The notes under the pieces: generated by a model
What the model was told of the DNA's origin: nothing
Seen by the model: only the letters and a program-made list of their open reading frames with translations
Databases searched by the model: none
Part shown: piece by piece, positions 11,361 through 22,725 of the stretch
Position numbering within the stretch: the stretch's first letter is position 1
Layout: each line of letters opens with the position of its first letter
Translations under genes and position numbers: made by a program
From: Toxorhynchites rutilus septentrionalis
Taxonomy: Eukaryota > Arthropoda > Insecta > Diptera > Culicidae
Assembly: GCF_029784135.1 (NCBI RefSeq)
Contig: NC_073745.1
Span: 49,239,619 to 49,303,618 of the forward strand
DNA length: 64,000 nt
Direction of reading: 5' to 3'

Positions 11361-11829
11361 TTTTGGTGTTGAGTACTCGCATGTCATTATGCAGACCGGA
11401 ACATGTTTCCCTAAAACGTATTTTTAAACAGAGAAGCTTGGGAAATCGTCATTTCAGATACTAGAAGTGAATAAACTTTCGCGGTTCGAGAACTACGTAA
11501 ACATGAGATGTGCAATAAATTCAGAGGGAAATGTAAAGTGCAATGATCGTTTGACAATTCTTCCGTTCACATATTTTGGTATCCAGAATTTTGGAATATA
11601 GATATACACTGCATTCATTCAGATACAACATATATTTCATGGAAGTATGCCACAGGAAAGCCTTACTGTTGCATATTGTGGGGTTCGATTCCACCTCAAA
11701 CGAAATATGGGGCATAAGTGTTTATAGTTTGTCATTGATATCTGAGCGAAATGAGAAATTCTGGTGCAGGTTGGCATCGCTGTTTAATCGTAAATGTAAT
11801 ATATTAATATATTATATATCTAATATGTA
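11361..11829. other. Unassigned spacer
   Basis: ORF 11576-11830 (plus) has no recognisable motif. Confidence 0.4.
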
Positions 11830-12065
11830 AATCTACAGTTTGGTAGCGATGTCATATTATAAGAGTAGCATAGCATATTATTCTCTATCAGATTTACCAG
11901 GTCAAGCCTAACAGTTTGAAGTTGTTTTTCAAGTTGTTGCTCAGCCCAATTCACGAACATACGACGCTTCTGGTGGTCAAGCGGGTTCAATTCGTGCGTC
12001 AATTTGATCTTGTGGATTCAAATTTTTATACTAGACGCTCAATTGTTGATCTGGCAGGACGATTA
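11830..12065 (-). pseudogene. Mariner-superfamily transposase N-terminal fragment
   Basis: Reading the minus strand from about 12065, RPARSTIERLV then a stop, KFESTRSN, another stop, and then THELNPLDHQKRRMFVNWAEQQLE resemble the helix-turn-helix and linker region of insect mariner-like transposases, which have a RPxRS..TI..LV helix and an L.P.D...R..F..WA..QL linker. After QQLE the similarity is lost. Only NCRF near the end recalls the later VNKQNCR segment. Two stops and loss of the catalytic region make it a relic. It faces the mariner fragment at 12098-12672. Confidence 0.5.
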
Positions 12066-12097
12066 TGACGACTATAAATTGGACGTAGCGCTCTTAA

Positions 12098-12672
12098 AGT
12101 TGAGGCTCAGACGGTGGCCAAGCCCTCATTAACGGCCAGGAAGGTTCTGCTGTGTGTTTGGTGGGATTGTCAAGGAATAATCTATTATGAGCTGCTTCCC
12201 TATGGCCAAACGCTCAATTCGGACCTGTACTGCCAACAACTGGACCGCTTGAAGGTAGCACTCATGAAGAAGAGGCCATCTTTGATAAACAGAGGCCGCA
12301 TTGTCTTCCATCAGGACAACGCCAGGCCACACACTTCTTTGGTGACGCGCCAGAAGCTCCGGGAGCTCGGACGGGAGGTTCTTTTGCATCCGCCGTATAG
12401 TCCGCACCTTGCACCAAGTGACTACCACCTGTTTTTGTCCATGGCGAACGAGCTAGGTAGTCAGAAGTTAGCCACAAAAGAGGCCTGTGAAAATTGGTTT
12501 TTTGCGAGTTTTTTGCCAATAAGGAAGCGATCTTCCATAACAGGGGTATTATGAAGTTGGCATCTCGTTGGGAACAAGCCATCGAACAAAACGGCGCATA
12601 TTTGACTTAAAACAGATTATTGAACAAATGAAAATTCAAAAAAAATACCGCAGGACTTTTTTGACAGCCTAA
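12098..12672 (+). pseudogene. Mariner (DD34D) transposase C-terminal fragment with 3' terminal repeat
   Basis: 12114-12554 encodes VLLCVWWDCQGIIYYELLP, then IVFHQDNARPHTS (second catalytic aspartate) and LHPPYSPHLAPSDYHLF (third catalytic aspartate, 34 residues later), as in mariner DD34D transposases. YSPDLAP has become YSPHLAP. A frameshift near 12510-12550 separates the final MKLASRWEQAIEQNGAYL. The 3' end GACTTTTTTGACAGCCTAA at 12672 is followed by TA and looks like the mariner terminal repeat. The N-terminal half and first aspartate are missing. Confidence 0.8.
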
Positions 12673-14106
12673 TATAACGTCGTTTGCTATCACTTCTACT
12701 TTTTTCTACTTTTGTAGCGTCCCTATTGAAATACCCGTTATATTGAGTATGCTATGGCCATGATTGCTCTCTTGGGAAGTTCGTGTAGTTGTTGCAGTGA
12801 ACAGATCTCATTGGGTGCTGGGTGCTGCTTATGTATAGAAAAGGGAGAGGAGAATGGGCAAATGCATTCGAGGATGTGAAGCGGGTTTTTAGGAAGACAT
12901 ATATGGAGAACATAATATTAAGATCGCGACTACATAAGGTGAAGGTACCCCTGAAAGTAAAATTTTTATTTTTCAATTTTCCGCAATGGTTTTGTTTGTA
13001 TTCGTGAAAGCATCGTTATTTTTTGCCAGATGCCAGACAACATCGTTGAAACAGCTATAAGAACCACTCAATAAAATGTTATTCCTCAGTCATACCGATT
13101 CATGTCATGAAAGTCAATAAAATTAAATTGTGTTGATATTAATACAATTATTATTTTCACGTTGTATGAATCTATAATGTAAGTTTTAGCAACTCCAACA
13201 TTAAGAGAATTGTATTGCGGAGCTCAGAACACTGCCACGGTTGTCTATGCTTTTAAAAATAGAAAACGGAAAAGTATTACATTCAATCAAAATGCATCGG
13301 CCAACGAGGAGAAGGGTTAAGGCTCTCCAACGTGAATATGTGAAAACAATATGATCAACGAAGGAAAATATTAAGGAATTATCAACTATAATCAACTGTT
13401 AAATGGTTTACTTTGGTTTCCTCAAACACCTCAGTTTTTTGAATTTACTGATAACAATAAGTATAAATTTGTGAAACTTTTAAATTTGTTCCCGTGGCGT
13501 TGCTACAAGGTAAGATCGCAATTCTTCCCTTGCAATGTCTATGCCCTGGAATATTCTTTCAGTCTTAATGGCTAAAGTATAAGTGTAAATACACTTCCAA
13601 AAGAGTCCCAATTCGCATGTGTTATGAATTTGCTCATGTTACGCTCGCGTATAATTAGAATTTTATTTTATATGCAAATACACCTCCTATATATATTTAC
13701 ATTTGCAATTGTTCGTTCCGTTGACATTGTTCATAAATTTTACTTCAGTGTTGAATTTTTTTTTCAAATGTATTCTAAGGCTCAAACAAAACAAACGGTG
13801 TGCTTTGCTCTTCTCTCACAAACACTGTTACCCCATGAAAAACACGTGCTTTTACCTATACTGCTACAATGGCTTCGTTCCGCTTTCATTCTAACCCTTT
13901 CGTCGCCCCGTCACCCTGATATGGGTGATACTTTCCTCATTCAAATTGAATATGAATTTTGGAAGGAATTTGATAGAATAGGCACCAAAATGTAACTGTA
14001 GGATATGTAGAAAATAATAAACGAATGGTTTGTACTGCAGTTTTTTGCAAAACCCATATAATATGATTTTGGCATTTGTTATTGTTGTCAAATCGTTTTC
14101 AAATTA
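12673..14106. other. Unassigned region with one dispersed repeat segment
   Basis: No gene recognised. 13680-13900 shares TGTGCTTTGCTCTTCTCTCA and the following CACGTG..TTTTACCTATACT with 48440-48525, so it belongs to a dispersed repeat. ORF 13624-13995 overlaps this repeat and has no recognised motif. Confidence 0.45.
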
Positions 14107-14963
14107 CAGCGCGGACTCGATTATATACAGTTTTTGATTTCTTTTCACTGTATATAATCGAATCCTGTAAAAAAATTTTTTTTTATTTGTTTTTTTTTTT
14201 GCATATATTTTTCGTTTTTTGAAAATAGAAAAGGAATTTCATTTTTGATTCATCCCCTTAAAGTCAGAAAACACCTTTCTCACATGAAAAAAATAAATTT
14301 ATCCCGATTATCTCAGAAAGTGATAGTCGATCATATTTGATGAAAAAAATCCTCCTACGCATATGTTCGAATTTAAACAATGACAGAGTTATAGAACTTT
14401 TTTTTGTTTCGGACTCTGTTGCCTCAAACTGGCTCTAAATTAAAAATTACGCTACGGAAGTGAATTCTGATGCTTTCATTTGAAAGATGAGAAAATTTAG
14501 TACAGGATATAGTAGTGGAACAACTACATTAGTGGATTTTAATAACCTTTTGGAAGTGAGAAACTTAAAAGTTAATAATTTTTAATGTGTTATCATTAAT
14601 TTTATCCTAAAAAATATATTAAACTAGATTGTTTCTATCAATCAAATTGAAGGTCTTCAACCACTCTACAATTTTTTCTTTGACGCTCAATTTCTATCTT
14701 TCTTAATTTGGCTGCAATATCGGTATAAACAATTCTTGGTGAAAATTCAAGCAAGATGTTCAAAAATCACGATTTTTACCCCACTGTACATGTAATAGCC
14801 ACTTAAACTTCACCTTAACGTTGGAAGGTTACATTTTTCCATGAAATAAGCCATATTTGAAATATTAAAAAAAATATTTTTCTCCAAACTGTATATAATC
14901 GAGTCCAAAATTGTATATAATCGAATCACATATAATCGAGTCTGTATAATCGAGTCCGACCTG
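14107..14963. mobile_element. pogo/Tigger-like MITE with GGACTCGATTATA ends
   Basis: Ends are CAGCGCGGACTCGATTATA (left) and, reversed, CAGGTCGGACTCGATTATA (right), flanked by TA at 14105-14106 and 14964-14965. Internal copies of TATAATCGAGTC cluster near the right end. CAG-starting TIRs with TA duplication are typical of pogo/Tigger elements. There is no transposase ORF, so it is non-autonomous. Confidence 0.75.
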
Positions 14964-15135
14964 TATTACAAATATTGCTAGATAATGTTAAAGTTGTTAA
15001 CAAACTAAGTTTGATCTTCATTTAATAATTTGTCCGCATGTTGAGCCCCGCAAGAAACTCAAAAATGTCGCTTTGGGCGACGAACGTGTTAAGTGAAAGA
15101 TGATTTTATTCGTGATCCCACAAAAAATATATATA

Positions 15136-16109
15136 CACCCATACCTCACTTTACGGCTTAGATACGTTCTACGAAATTTGGCCGCAAAGCGAAAAGCCGT
15201 ATAAGGAATCAATTATTGTAATACAAATTCATACAAATCCAATTAGATCGGTTCCAAATTTGTTGAATATGTAACATGGTATATCATTCAAAATGCATCT
15301 TATCTTTTTATTTTTATTTCATTTGAATCAAAAATACATACAATACATACAACATGCATACATAAAAACCAACAATAATCTATAAACAAAAATGAAACAA
15401 CTTCATGTTACGGGGGTCTCCGTAGCCACAATGGTTGCGCGTTCGCTTAGTGAGCGATCGATCGTGAGTTCAAAACTCAGGGCCTTCATTGACCATCTTT
15501 GTGTTGTTACAGAATAGCTACGTCCACGCAACAATCATCAGCGATGGAGATCGATCCACGGTCGAAATAAGATCGATTCATCCATACAACTGCTCTGCTC
15601 TGCAAGACACATCGGGCTGCTGTTCTATAAATAACTCAACAATGATCAATCAACTGTCTCCGCTGTCCGGTCTAACTGGATAATGGAAGAACAGATAGAA
15701 AACTCTTACGCCTAAATGGCTATTGTGTGAATGTACCATATGTAATGGTATAGAAGGAATACTGGCGAATGGCAACTGTGTGTAATGTGCTAATTATAGA
15801 TATGATAATCATGTGACATGTACACGATTAAAATTCGGCTCTGTTACAGCTAAAATGCTAATGAGCCTCAAATAAATAAATGGGATAAAAAAAAAAACTT
15901 CATGTTACATGGAATATATGTATGTATACATTCATAATCTTTTTGTTGCTTGAGATATTGTCTCGCAAATATTTTTTTGATTTTTGTACAAAAGTGTTTT
16001 TGAATCAATCCTCAAATTTGTTTGCCGTTTTAACGAAACACTTTAGGCCGTAAATCGAAAACGTGCCTGAATTGAAGAGAGTCGTTATATCGAAATGCCG
16101 TATAAAGAG
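15136..16109. repeat. Probable decayed TIR element hosting a SINE
   Basis: The left side, CATACCTCACTTTACGGC, and the reversed right side near 16060-16109 (CGCTCTTTATACGGC) are weakly alike, as expected for a Tigger-like element with old TIRs. The SINE at 15412-15895 splits it. Boundaries are uncertain. Confidence 0.3.
15412..15895 (+). mobile_element. tRNA-derived SINE, full-length copy
   Basis: About 484 bp with perfect 13-bp target duplications AACTTCATGTTAC at 15399-15411 and 15896-15908. The head GGGGTCTCCGTAGCCAC contains an A-box-like TAGCCACAATGG, and GTTCAAAAC near 15468-15476 fits the B box, so RNA polymerase III transcription is expected. The 3' part has CGGCTC...GAGCC, able to form a hairpin, then (AAAT)n and poly(A). 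It is mobilised by a LINE in trans. I do not assign a published family name. Confidence 0.85.
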
Positions 16110-17003
16110 CGGCCATTCCATGGCAAACCGATATAGTGGTTCTCAGATGTTCGTGAAAAGTGGTAGTTTTGTTCTTTATCGCAAACTATTTGACCCGTAT
16201 TTTTTTTTATTTTTTTGTTAGGGTGCACATTTTCATTTTAGGGTGATCCGAAATATCGACTTTTTCCCCTTTTTTCCAAAAATGATATTTTAAAAAAATT
16301 CATAACTTGTGAACTACTGAACCGATTTTTTCTCTGTAATAAAGTAACACGTTTTTTTCTGGTGAGAAAAATTGATAAGTGTGTTCTCTCGTGATACGCA
16401 TCACCCAATGACTAATCACCATCCTTCTATCATCAGTGTTCACTGGTGGAGTGAACAAACAATACTTAGCAACCAGACAAAACCGCTCTTTTTAGGGCCA
16501 CCAAATCATTATCGAAGAGTTAAACAATGTTATTCTTCAAACATATCCAAAATCAGCATACAACAGATAGCCTAACGGAATCCTACGTCAACTATGCGGT
16601 CGTGTCTCGGACACAACCCTCCTATGCCTTTTTTCCATTTTTTTCACCACAAAAAAATAATAACTTTTGATCTACTGGACCAATTCAGATGATCGACATA
16701 TCAAATTAAAGCCAATGAGCTAGTCTTGTTTGAAAAAATATTACATTCTGAATAAAAATGGATTTTTTTTTTGTAATTATTGATTATATTTGTATTTTAT
16801 AGCTTACATCGTTTCGGGACCAAGGGCGCCATATTTTTTAAATATTTTTTCTTGAAAGCTGAGGTTTCGATATTTCGAATCAGCCTAAAATAAAAATGGA
16901 CACTGACAAAAAAAAACGGGTCTAATGTTTTACGATAAAGAACAAAACTACCACTTTTCATGAAAATCTGAGAACCACTGTATCGGTTTGCCATGGATTG
17001 GCT
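16110..17003. mobile_element. TIR element with CCATTCCATGGCAAACCGAT ends
   Basis: Inverted arms of about 145 bp: left 16110-16255 and right 16860-17003 match when one is reversed, including GGCAAACCGATA, AGTGGTAGTTTTGTTCTTTA and AAATATCGA. The interior has no transposase but includes 16370-16620, which looks like a separate insert. Partial copies lie at 31905-32178, 33491-33688 and 49385-49640. Confidence 0.8.
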
Positions 17004-17014
17004 GTATATATATA

Positions 17015-17271
17015 TGAGGGGCTTAGAATGAAAGGGGTGTAAGTGATTTGATCGATTTCTCTACATCGACTCTCTCTTTTGGTCATAACTTAGCTGCAAA
17101 TACATTCCCAGCTGTATTTGACAATGTGGAGGATAGGTCAGAACCTCATCTATCGGATTGTATAGCAAGCTTAAATTGGAACGTTTTTGCAGTTGAGTTA
17201 TTAACTAAATAAAAAGTTGATGAAGAGAAATCGATCAAGTCACTTACACCCCTTGCATTCTGAGCCCCTCA
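17015..17271. mobile_element. 257-bp MITE with about 47-bp terminal inverted repeats
   Basis: Left TGAGGGGCTTAGAATGAAAG and right GCATTCTGAGCCCCTCA are inverted repeats that continue through GGGGTGTAAGTGA.TTGATCGATTTCTCT. TA flanks both ends within a TATATA target. Confidence 0.85.
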
Positions 17272-17402
17272 TATATATCCATCTCACCACGAATCGAGAG
17301 TCTAGGTTGCTTTTTGTAATCGAAACTGTTCTTGAGGCAAAAATTTTCCAAAATTAATGTGTCTGGCATCTATGATTTTTGATTTTTGATCTTTGATTTT
17401 TT

Positions 17403-17592
17403 CGGATTCGATTCTCGTTCTGGTCGGCGGAATTTTTCGTCAAAGAAATTTCCCCCGTCTTGCATTGCATTCAAGGTGTGTTATTTGGCATAGAAATCTC
17501 AACTAAATACTAATGAAAATGACGCAAGTAATACTACGTTGAGACGGCGAGGTTCCTCTAGGAACGTAAGTGTCATTTAATAAGAAGAAAAA
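17403..17592 (+). mobile_element. Feilai-like tRNA-SINE fragment
   Basis: Begins at the B-box GGATTCGATTCTCGTTC, continues through GTCGGCGGAATTTTTCGTCA and GGCGAGGTTCCTCTAGGAAC, and ends in an AAGAAGAAAAAG tail. The A-box head is missing. This body is, as far as I recall, very common in Aedes and resembles Feilai. The name is tentative. Confidence 0.5.
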
Positions 17593-17599
17593 GACCTTT

Positions 17600-17850
17600 G
17601 AACAAATATGAAAGAGTAGTGAAAGATAAGTTTTGGAGGTCTTTAGAAAGGCCTCAAAAATTATCGAACAAAAAGGCTTGATTAAAATCACCTAATATGG
17701 CTTGTAATCTCATTTTTTCATGTCTGAAAAAGCTTCCGGCATTCGATATGACAGATCCGTCCATGATATCTGGTTGCTCTGTTAAACGTAGTTTGTGGTC
17801 ATCGGTGTAAAAAAAGGAGGAGCAGATAATCAATTTTTTTTTCAAAACAA
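17600..17850 (-). repeat. Relic of the interior of the GGGGAAGG-TIR element
   Basis: Reversed, it aligns with about 19240-19480: GATATCATGGACG, TCGAATGCCGGAAGC, TTAGGTGATTTTA. Similarity covers both the short ORF and its upstream flank, so it is an element copy rather than proof of a gene. Confidence 0.6.
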
Positions 17851-18535
17851 AATGTTTGTCTTTCCCTTCCCTTGACTAATATTCTTTTAACGTTGTCACG
17901 CCACGCTAATGGATCGTATGCTTTTCGTGACGTAACAACAACTTCTTGAGACCGTTTGATATTCCTTTATTTGTGGACCGATTTTAATAAAATTTTGTGG
18001 GTTGTTGTGCCTCGTTGTTTGCTCAGAGAAACAACGTCAAAATGTAGAATCTGGTTCTTCAAACAAGTATTTTATTATCCATTCAATGGTATATAGACAT
18101 TTAAGTTTGGTTGAACAAGTGCAGAGATATCTCAAGAAACATTCAAAATAGTGAAAAACTAAAATATTTCAAATATAATTATGCAGTTTTTCAAACTGAC
18201 CCAAAGAATTAATGTTTTATCTAGTGCTTATTCCGATAACGTTGTTAAAGTTCTCCTAAAACTAGATCTGAAACTTGGTTCTTTGATACATAACCTCATG
18301 AAATGGGTCTGATGCATTCACAATCGCAACTAAATGAACTACCGAATGAAAACTTATAGAGGATTTAAACTTTTCTGTTCATTCGTCTCTAATCTAAAGA
18401 ATGGTCATTGATTTTTTCATCGCTTTAGGCGCTCACATCCTCTTATCTCGTTTTTTTAAATATAATTTTGCTAAAAAGTTATAAGTTAAATAATCGTTTG
18501 AATAAAGTGTAGTATTTACTGTAAATAGCATGTAA
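17851..18535. other. Unassigned AT-rich spacer with a weak hairpin-repeat copy
   Basis: 18357-18391 is a diverged copy of hairpin 2 of the two-hairpin repeat (TAGAGGA...GTCTCTA). Nothing else recognised. Confidence 0.5.
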
Positions 18536-18539
18536 TTAG

Positions 18540-18800
18540 AATGTTAGGTGTGAAACCCAGGGAACCAACGCCCATCCAACAAGGGACAACCAAAATCAGA
18601 TGGACGGCAGTTTCCGGTCTTTCGACTAGCATAAGGAAAAAACAATTCATGTTGCTGTGAAAATTACGGCGAATATCAAAGTGATTTGATTAAATTGAAT
18701 TCAAGTTATAAAAATGTAAGATAGAAAAACCAGGGAACCGCCATCCATGCTATCGGAGACAATAAATAAGATAAATGGCAGTGTTAGGCCTTTCGATAAG
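18540..18800 (+). repeat. Two diverged direct repeats with CCAGGGAACC
   Basis: Units start near 18545 and 18715. Each holds AAACC/AAACCAGGGAACC, then CCATCCA, a short gap, AGATGGACGGCAG or AGATAAATGGCAG, and CTTTCGA. Function unknown. Confidence 0.5.
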
Positions 18801-18802
18801 TA

Positions 18803-19703
18803 GGGGAAGGTCAGGAAAGACAGACAGGGTAGGAAAGACGGACACCCCTGTATAATTGATAAATTTTTTTTTTTCAATTTTAATAATGTACAAACTTACA
18901 ATACAGTGTATCAATACCTTTTACACTAACTGTGTACACCTAGCTGGCTTTATGATAAAATTGTAAACAAAAACAAAAAAATAATCTTCGAAGAGCAGCT
19001 CGATGCGACTTTTCGTTTGCAGAAAATAAGGTTCTTATTATTATAGAGTAATTTTTTGATGTATTTTTCGTTACGTGAATGTTCTACCATCACTTATCTT
19101 CCAGTTCAGCGAATCAGCGGTGAAGTTTTCTCATTTTTACTGCAGAAATGTTGACGAAAATAAAATACTAATCAAATCGGGTAAGACGGACACTCCACCG
19201 ACAAAAGACAAACATTTAGTTTTGAAAACAATTTGATTATCTTCTCCTTCTTTTATTAACATATGCCCACTAACTATGTTTGCAATTGCAACGAGATATC
19301 ATGGACGAATCAGCAGCTAATCCGAGTTTGTCATTCCGAATGTCGGAAGCTATTTTAGACATGAAAAAATTAGAAAAATTACAAGCCCTTCTAGGTGATT
19401 TTAGTCCAGCCTTTTTATTGGATCATTTTTATGGCATATTTGAACATCTCCAAAACTTTTCGAGTACATAAACTTGAATTTTCAGTTAGTGTCCATCTTT
19501 CCCGTCAAGTGTCCGTCTTTCCCGACTCAATCTTATATTTACATATTTTGCCGGACACATCCTTTTTTCAAAATTTTTGCCTCAAAGACAAATTTTATTA
19601 TGAAAAGACTATCAATTTTCAATGAGATAACTATATATTTTTTGTCAAATTCACGAAAAAAATCAACTTTTTCTAAGGGTGTCCGTCCTTACCACCCTTC
19701 CCC
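18803..19703. mobile_element. 901-bp TIR element with GGGGAAGG...GACGGACACCC ends
   Basis: Left GGGGAAGGTCAGGAAAGAC and reversed right GGGGAAGGGTGGTAAGGAC are TIRs, each continuing to GGACACCC, with TA at 18801-18802 and 19704-19705. GTAAGACGGACACT and GTGTCCGTCTTTCCC recur inside, so the TIR contains sub-repeats. The only ORF is a 63-codon one at 19280-19471. It is likely non-autonomous. Confidence 0.75.
19280..19471 (+). CDS. Short ORF inside the GGGGAAGG element, unrecognised
   Basis: 63 residues with DIMDESAANPSL and KLEKLQALLGDFSPAFLLDH. I do not recognise it. The equivalent stretch at 17654-17845 (minus) gives DIMDGSVISNAGSF and LQAILGDFNQAFLFDNF, but non-coding flanks are conserved as well. 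It could be a fragment of a transposase or captured exon. Confidence 0.25.
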   Translation: MQLQRDIMDESAANPSLSFRMSEAILDMKKLEKLQALLGDFSPAFLLDHFYGIFEHLQNFSST

Positions 19704-20474
19704 TATATGAAAAATAATTTAACTTTTAAACATTTTTTCAATGTATACGATAGTAAGTGCGAATAAGTGTTATCTGGTGGTGATGAAATATAAAAATATT
19801 TGCTGAATAATTAGTAGTTATGAAAGGTTGAAAAATAATTCAGATAAAAATTATTTATTTATCCTATTACAGGTCGGACTCGATTATCCGGAGTATTGAT
19901 TTTTTTTTCACTTTTCTCAGTACCCCGCAATATGTATATCAAATGAAAGGGATTGACTAGTAAAATACAGTAATTTATGAAAAATGCAAATCCGAAATGG
20001 CCGCCACCACAAAATGGCGTCATATTTTTTTTAAAAACCTTATTTAATTTTAAATGGTTTCATATAGCTTGAACTGTTTGTATGTATGTTTGAGTGTTTG
20101 TAGGGCTGTCCGACATTAATAGAAAATTGACCCCGTTCCTGTTGACTGATTGATCTTGAATTTGGAAGACACCTTTAATTCTACTGTCATTATAAAACTA
20201 CGTATTCCATAATTTTGAAAAATCAATTTGGCCGTGGCTAAAAAATGGCTGAATAACATGACTTGGAGAACACAAATCATAATAAACAACATGTATTCAA
20301 AAAGGTCGCCATCACTTAATGGTCGACTTTGTATTTTTTGCAATCCCTCACTATCGGTATCAAATGAAATGATTTGACTAATAGAATACAGTACATCATG
20401 AAAATATTCCGAAGAAAATTAGATAAGAAATAAACGTTGAATTTTCATTACCCAGAGTTAGTTGTTTCATCATA

Positions 20475-21773
20475 AAGGGTGTGTCACATCAAATTGCATC
20501 ACGGAAAAAACGCTGTAGAAATTTAATTTTTAGGAACTATATCTTCAGCTTTCGCTTATAATCAGATAAGAGTGTATAGATCACGTTGGCCATGCTTCAC
20601 TGTCAATTTTTCGTAAATTTGGAAAAATGTCGTCGAACGAAAAAGAGCGTCGTGAATTAATCCTGCGCACTCATTTCGAGAATCCGGAGTTGTCACATCG
20701 GGACATCGGTAAGATGCTGGGAATCGTCCAATCCACGGTCAGCAGAGTACTAAAACGATACTTCGAGAACCTAACCATCGACCGGAAGGTGAAGAACGGC
20801 AAAAATGGATGCTCCGTCAGTGAAAAAGATCACAAGCGCGTAGTTAAGCAGTTTAGACGTGATCCGAGAAGTTCGGTCCGGGATGTCACCAATAAGCTGA
20901 ATTTGTCAAGTTCATTCGTCCAGCGGACCAAGCAGCGGGAGGGCCTGCGTACATACAAGGTTCAGAAGGCTCCTAACCGCGACGAAAGGCAAAACATGGT
21001 GGGGAAGACGCGAGCCCGGAAGCTGTACTCCGAAATGCTGACGAAGCCGCATTGCCTGGTAATGGACGACGAAACCTACGTCAAAGCGGACTTTCGTCAG
21101 CTGCCGGGCCTGTTGTTCTTCTCCGCAGAGGACAAATTCAGCGTTCCGGAGGAGATTCGCAAGCAGAAACTATCCAAGTTTGCCAAAAAGTACATGGTGT
21201 GGCAAGCGATCAGCTCTTGCGGAAAGCGGAGCGCCCCCTTCGTGATGACCGGCACGGTAAACGGGCAGGTTTACCTTAAGGAGTGCCTATAGAAGCGCTT
21301 ACTACCACTTTTGAAGCAGCACGAGGGCCCGACCATCTTCTGGCCGGATCTCGCTTCGTGCCACTATTCAAAGGACGTGTTGGAGTGGTACGAAGCCAAC
21401 GGGGTCACCTTCGTGCCAAAGGAAATGAACCCGCCCAACGCGCCGGAGCTTCGCCCAATAGAGAAATATTGGGCGATTATGAAGCAGGCCCTCCGGAAGA
21501 ACCCAAAAGTTGTCAAATCTGAGGCGGACTTCAAGATGGAAATGGATTTCTGTTCAAAAAAACTACAACCTGACGTTGTACAGAACCTTATGGACGGGGT
21601 AAAGAGGAAGGTGCGAGCATACGGGCTTGGGCTCGAAGTATGAATAAAAAGAAAATGCCAAAAGTTGTTTAATAGTTTTTATTTTACTGTCTAAAATTTT
21701 CAAAAGGATCGGTCTACTGGGCGAATTTCTACAGCGTTTTTTCCGTGATGCAATTTGATGTGACACACCCTTT
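20475..21773 (+). mobile_element. Tc1/mariner DD37E transposon, copy 1
   Basis: 1299 bp flanked by TA at 20473-20474 and 21774-21775. TIRs of about 49 bp start AAGGGTGTGTCACATCAAAT and look identical at the two ends. It contains one transposase ORF interrupted by a stop. Confidence 0.9.
20627..21643 (+). pseudogene. DD37E (ITmDD37E-type) transposase with an in-frame TAG
   Basis: The 338-codon frame starts MSSNEKERREL. Residues 15-110 hold two helix-turn-helix units (HRDIGKMLGIVQSTVSRVL; RSSVRDVTNKLNLSSSFVQ) for TIR binding. The catalytic triad is VMDDETY (first D), IFWPDLAS (second D) and ELRPIEKYW (E), with 37 residues between the second D and the E, which defines the DD37E group known from mosquitoes. 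A CAG has become TAG at 21290-21292, between the first and second catalytic residues. Near 21535-21567 two small opposite indels change about nine residues relative to copy 2. It would need suppression to make a full protein. Confidence 0.9.
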
Positions 21774-22429
21774 ATACCCCACGATTCTATTTTAGTCTTT
21801 TAGTCTTAGTCTGCCCTAAATTAATGAAGGAACGGATGTGATAACTACTAACTGCTACTTGTCTAATTATTTTATAGCTTTTAGTACATTGAACCGTTTA
21901 ACTAAAATAGTTTTTTTTTAATTATTTTATTTCTAGTTTTTAGTAAATTTATCTGTATCATCAGTACATCTACATTAAAACCATTCAAAAAAATGTTTTT
22001 TGTTATTTTTATTTCTTACCTAATTTTCTTCGGAATATTTTGATGATGTACTGTATTCTATTAGTCAAATGATTTCATTTCATACCAATATTGAGGGAAT
22101 TGCAAAAAATACATAGTCGACCATCATGTGGCGGTAACCTTTTCGAATTTATGTTGTTCATAGTGTAGTGGATTCTCCAAGTCAAGCCATTCAGACATTT
22201 TTTAGCGGTGGACGAATGAAATTTTTCAAGATCATGGAATACGCAGTTTTACAATGACAGTAGAATCAAAGGTATGTTCCAAATTTCAAATCAATCTGTC
22301 AACAGGAATGGTGTCAATTTTCTATTAATGTCGGACAGCCCTACAAACACTCAAACATACATATAAACAGTTCAAGCTGAATGAAACCATTTAAAAAGTA
22401 ATTGGTTGTTTGGGGACTGCGGCCATCTT

Positions 22430-22725
22430 GGATTCGGATTTTTCATGATCGACTGTGTTCTACCAGTCGAGCACTTTCATTTGATACCCATATTGATGGA
22501 GCTTTGAAAAAATATAATGGTGCCATTTTGTGATGGCGACCATTTTGGATTTGCATTTTTTCATAAATAACTGTGTTCTACTAGTCAAGCACTTTAATTT
22601 GATACCCATATTGACGGGGTTGTGAAAAAAATATATATGGCGCCATCTTGGATTTGCATTTTTCATAATTAACTGCATTCTACTAGTTAAGCCCTTTCAT
22701 TTGATACCCATATTAGCTATTCAGT
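22430..22725 (+). repeat. Three tandem units of about 100 bp in the right arm of the foldback MITE
   Basis: Each unit runs ATYTTGGATTYGSATTTTTC, CTGTGTTCTACTAGTC, AAGC.CTTTCATTTGATACCCAT and then GGTGCC/GGCGCC. Inverted single copies are in the left arm near 19925-20025 and 20335-20410. Confidence 0.7.

Noticed and set aside
15460..15480. tRNA gene-like B-box sequences (also at 9403, 17403, 24349, 50940, 61145)
   Set aside because: No cloverleaf with acceptor stem and anticodon; bodies, tails and target duplications show SINEs or SINE-like repeats.
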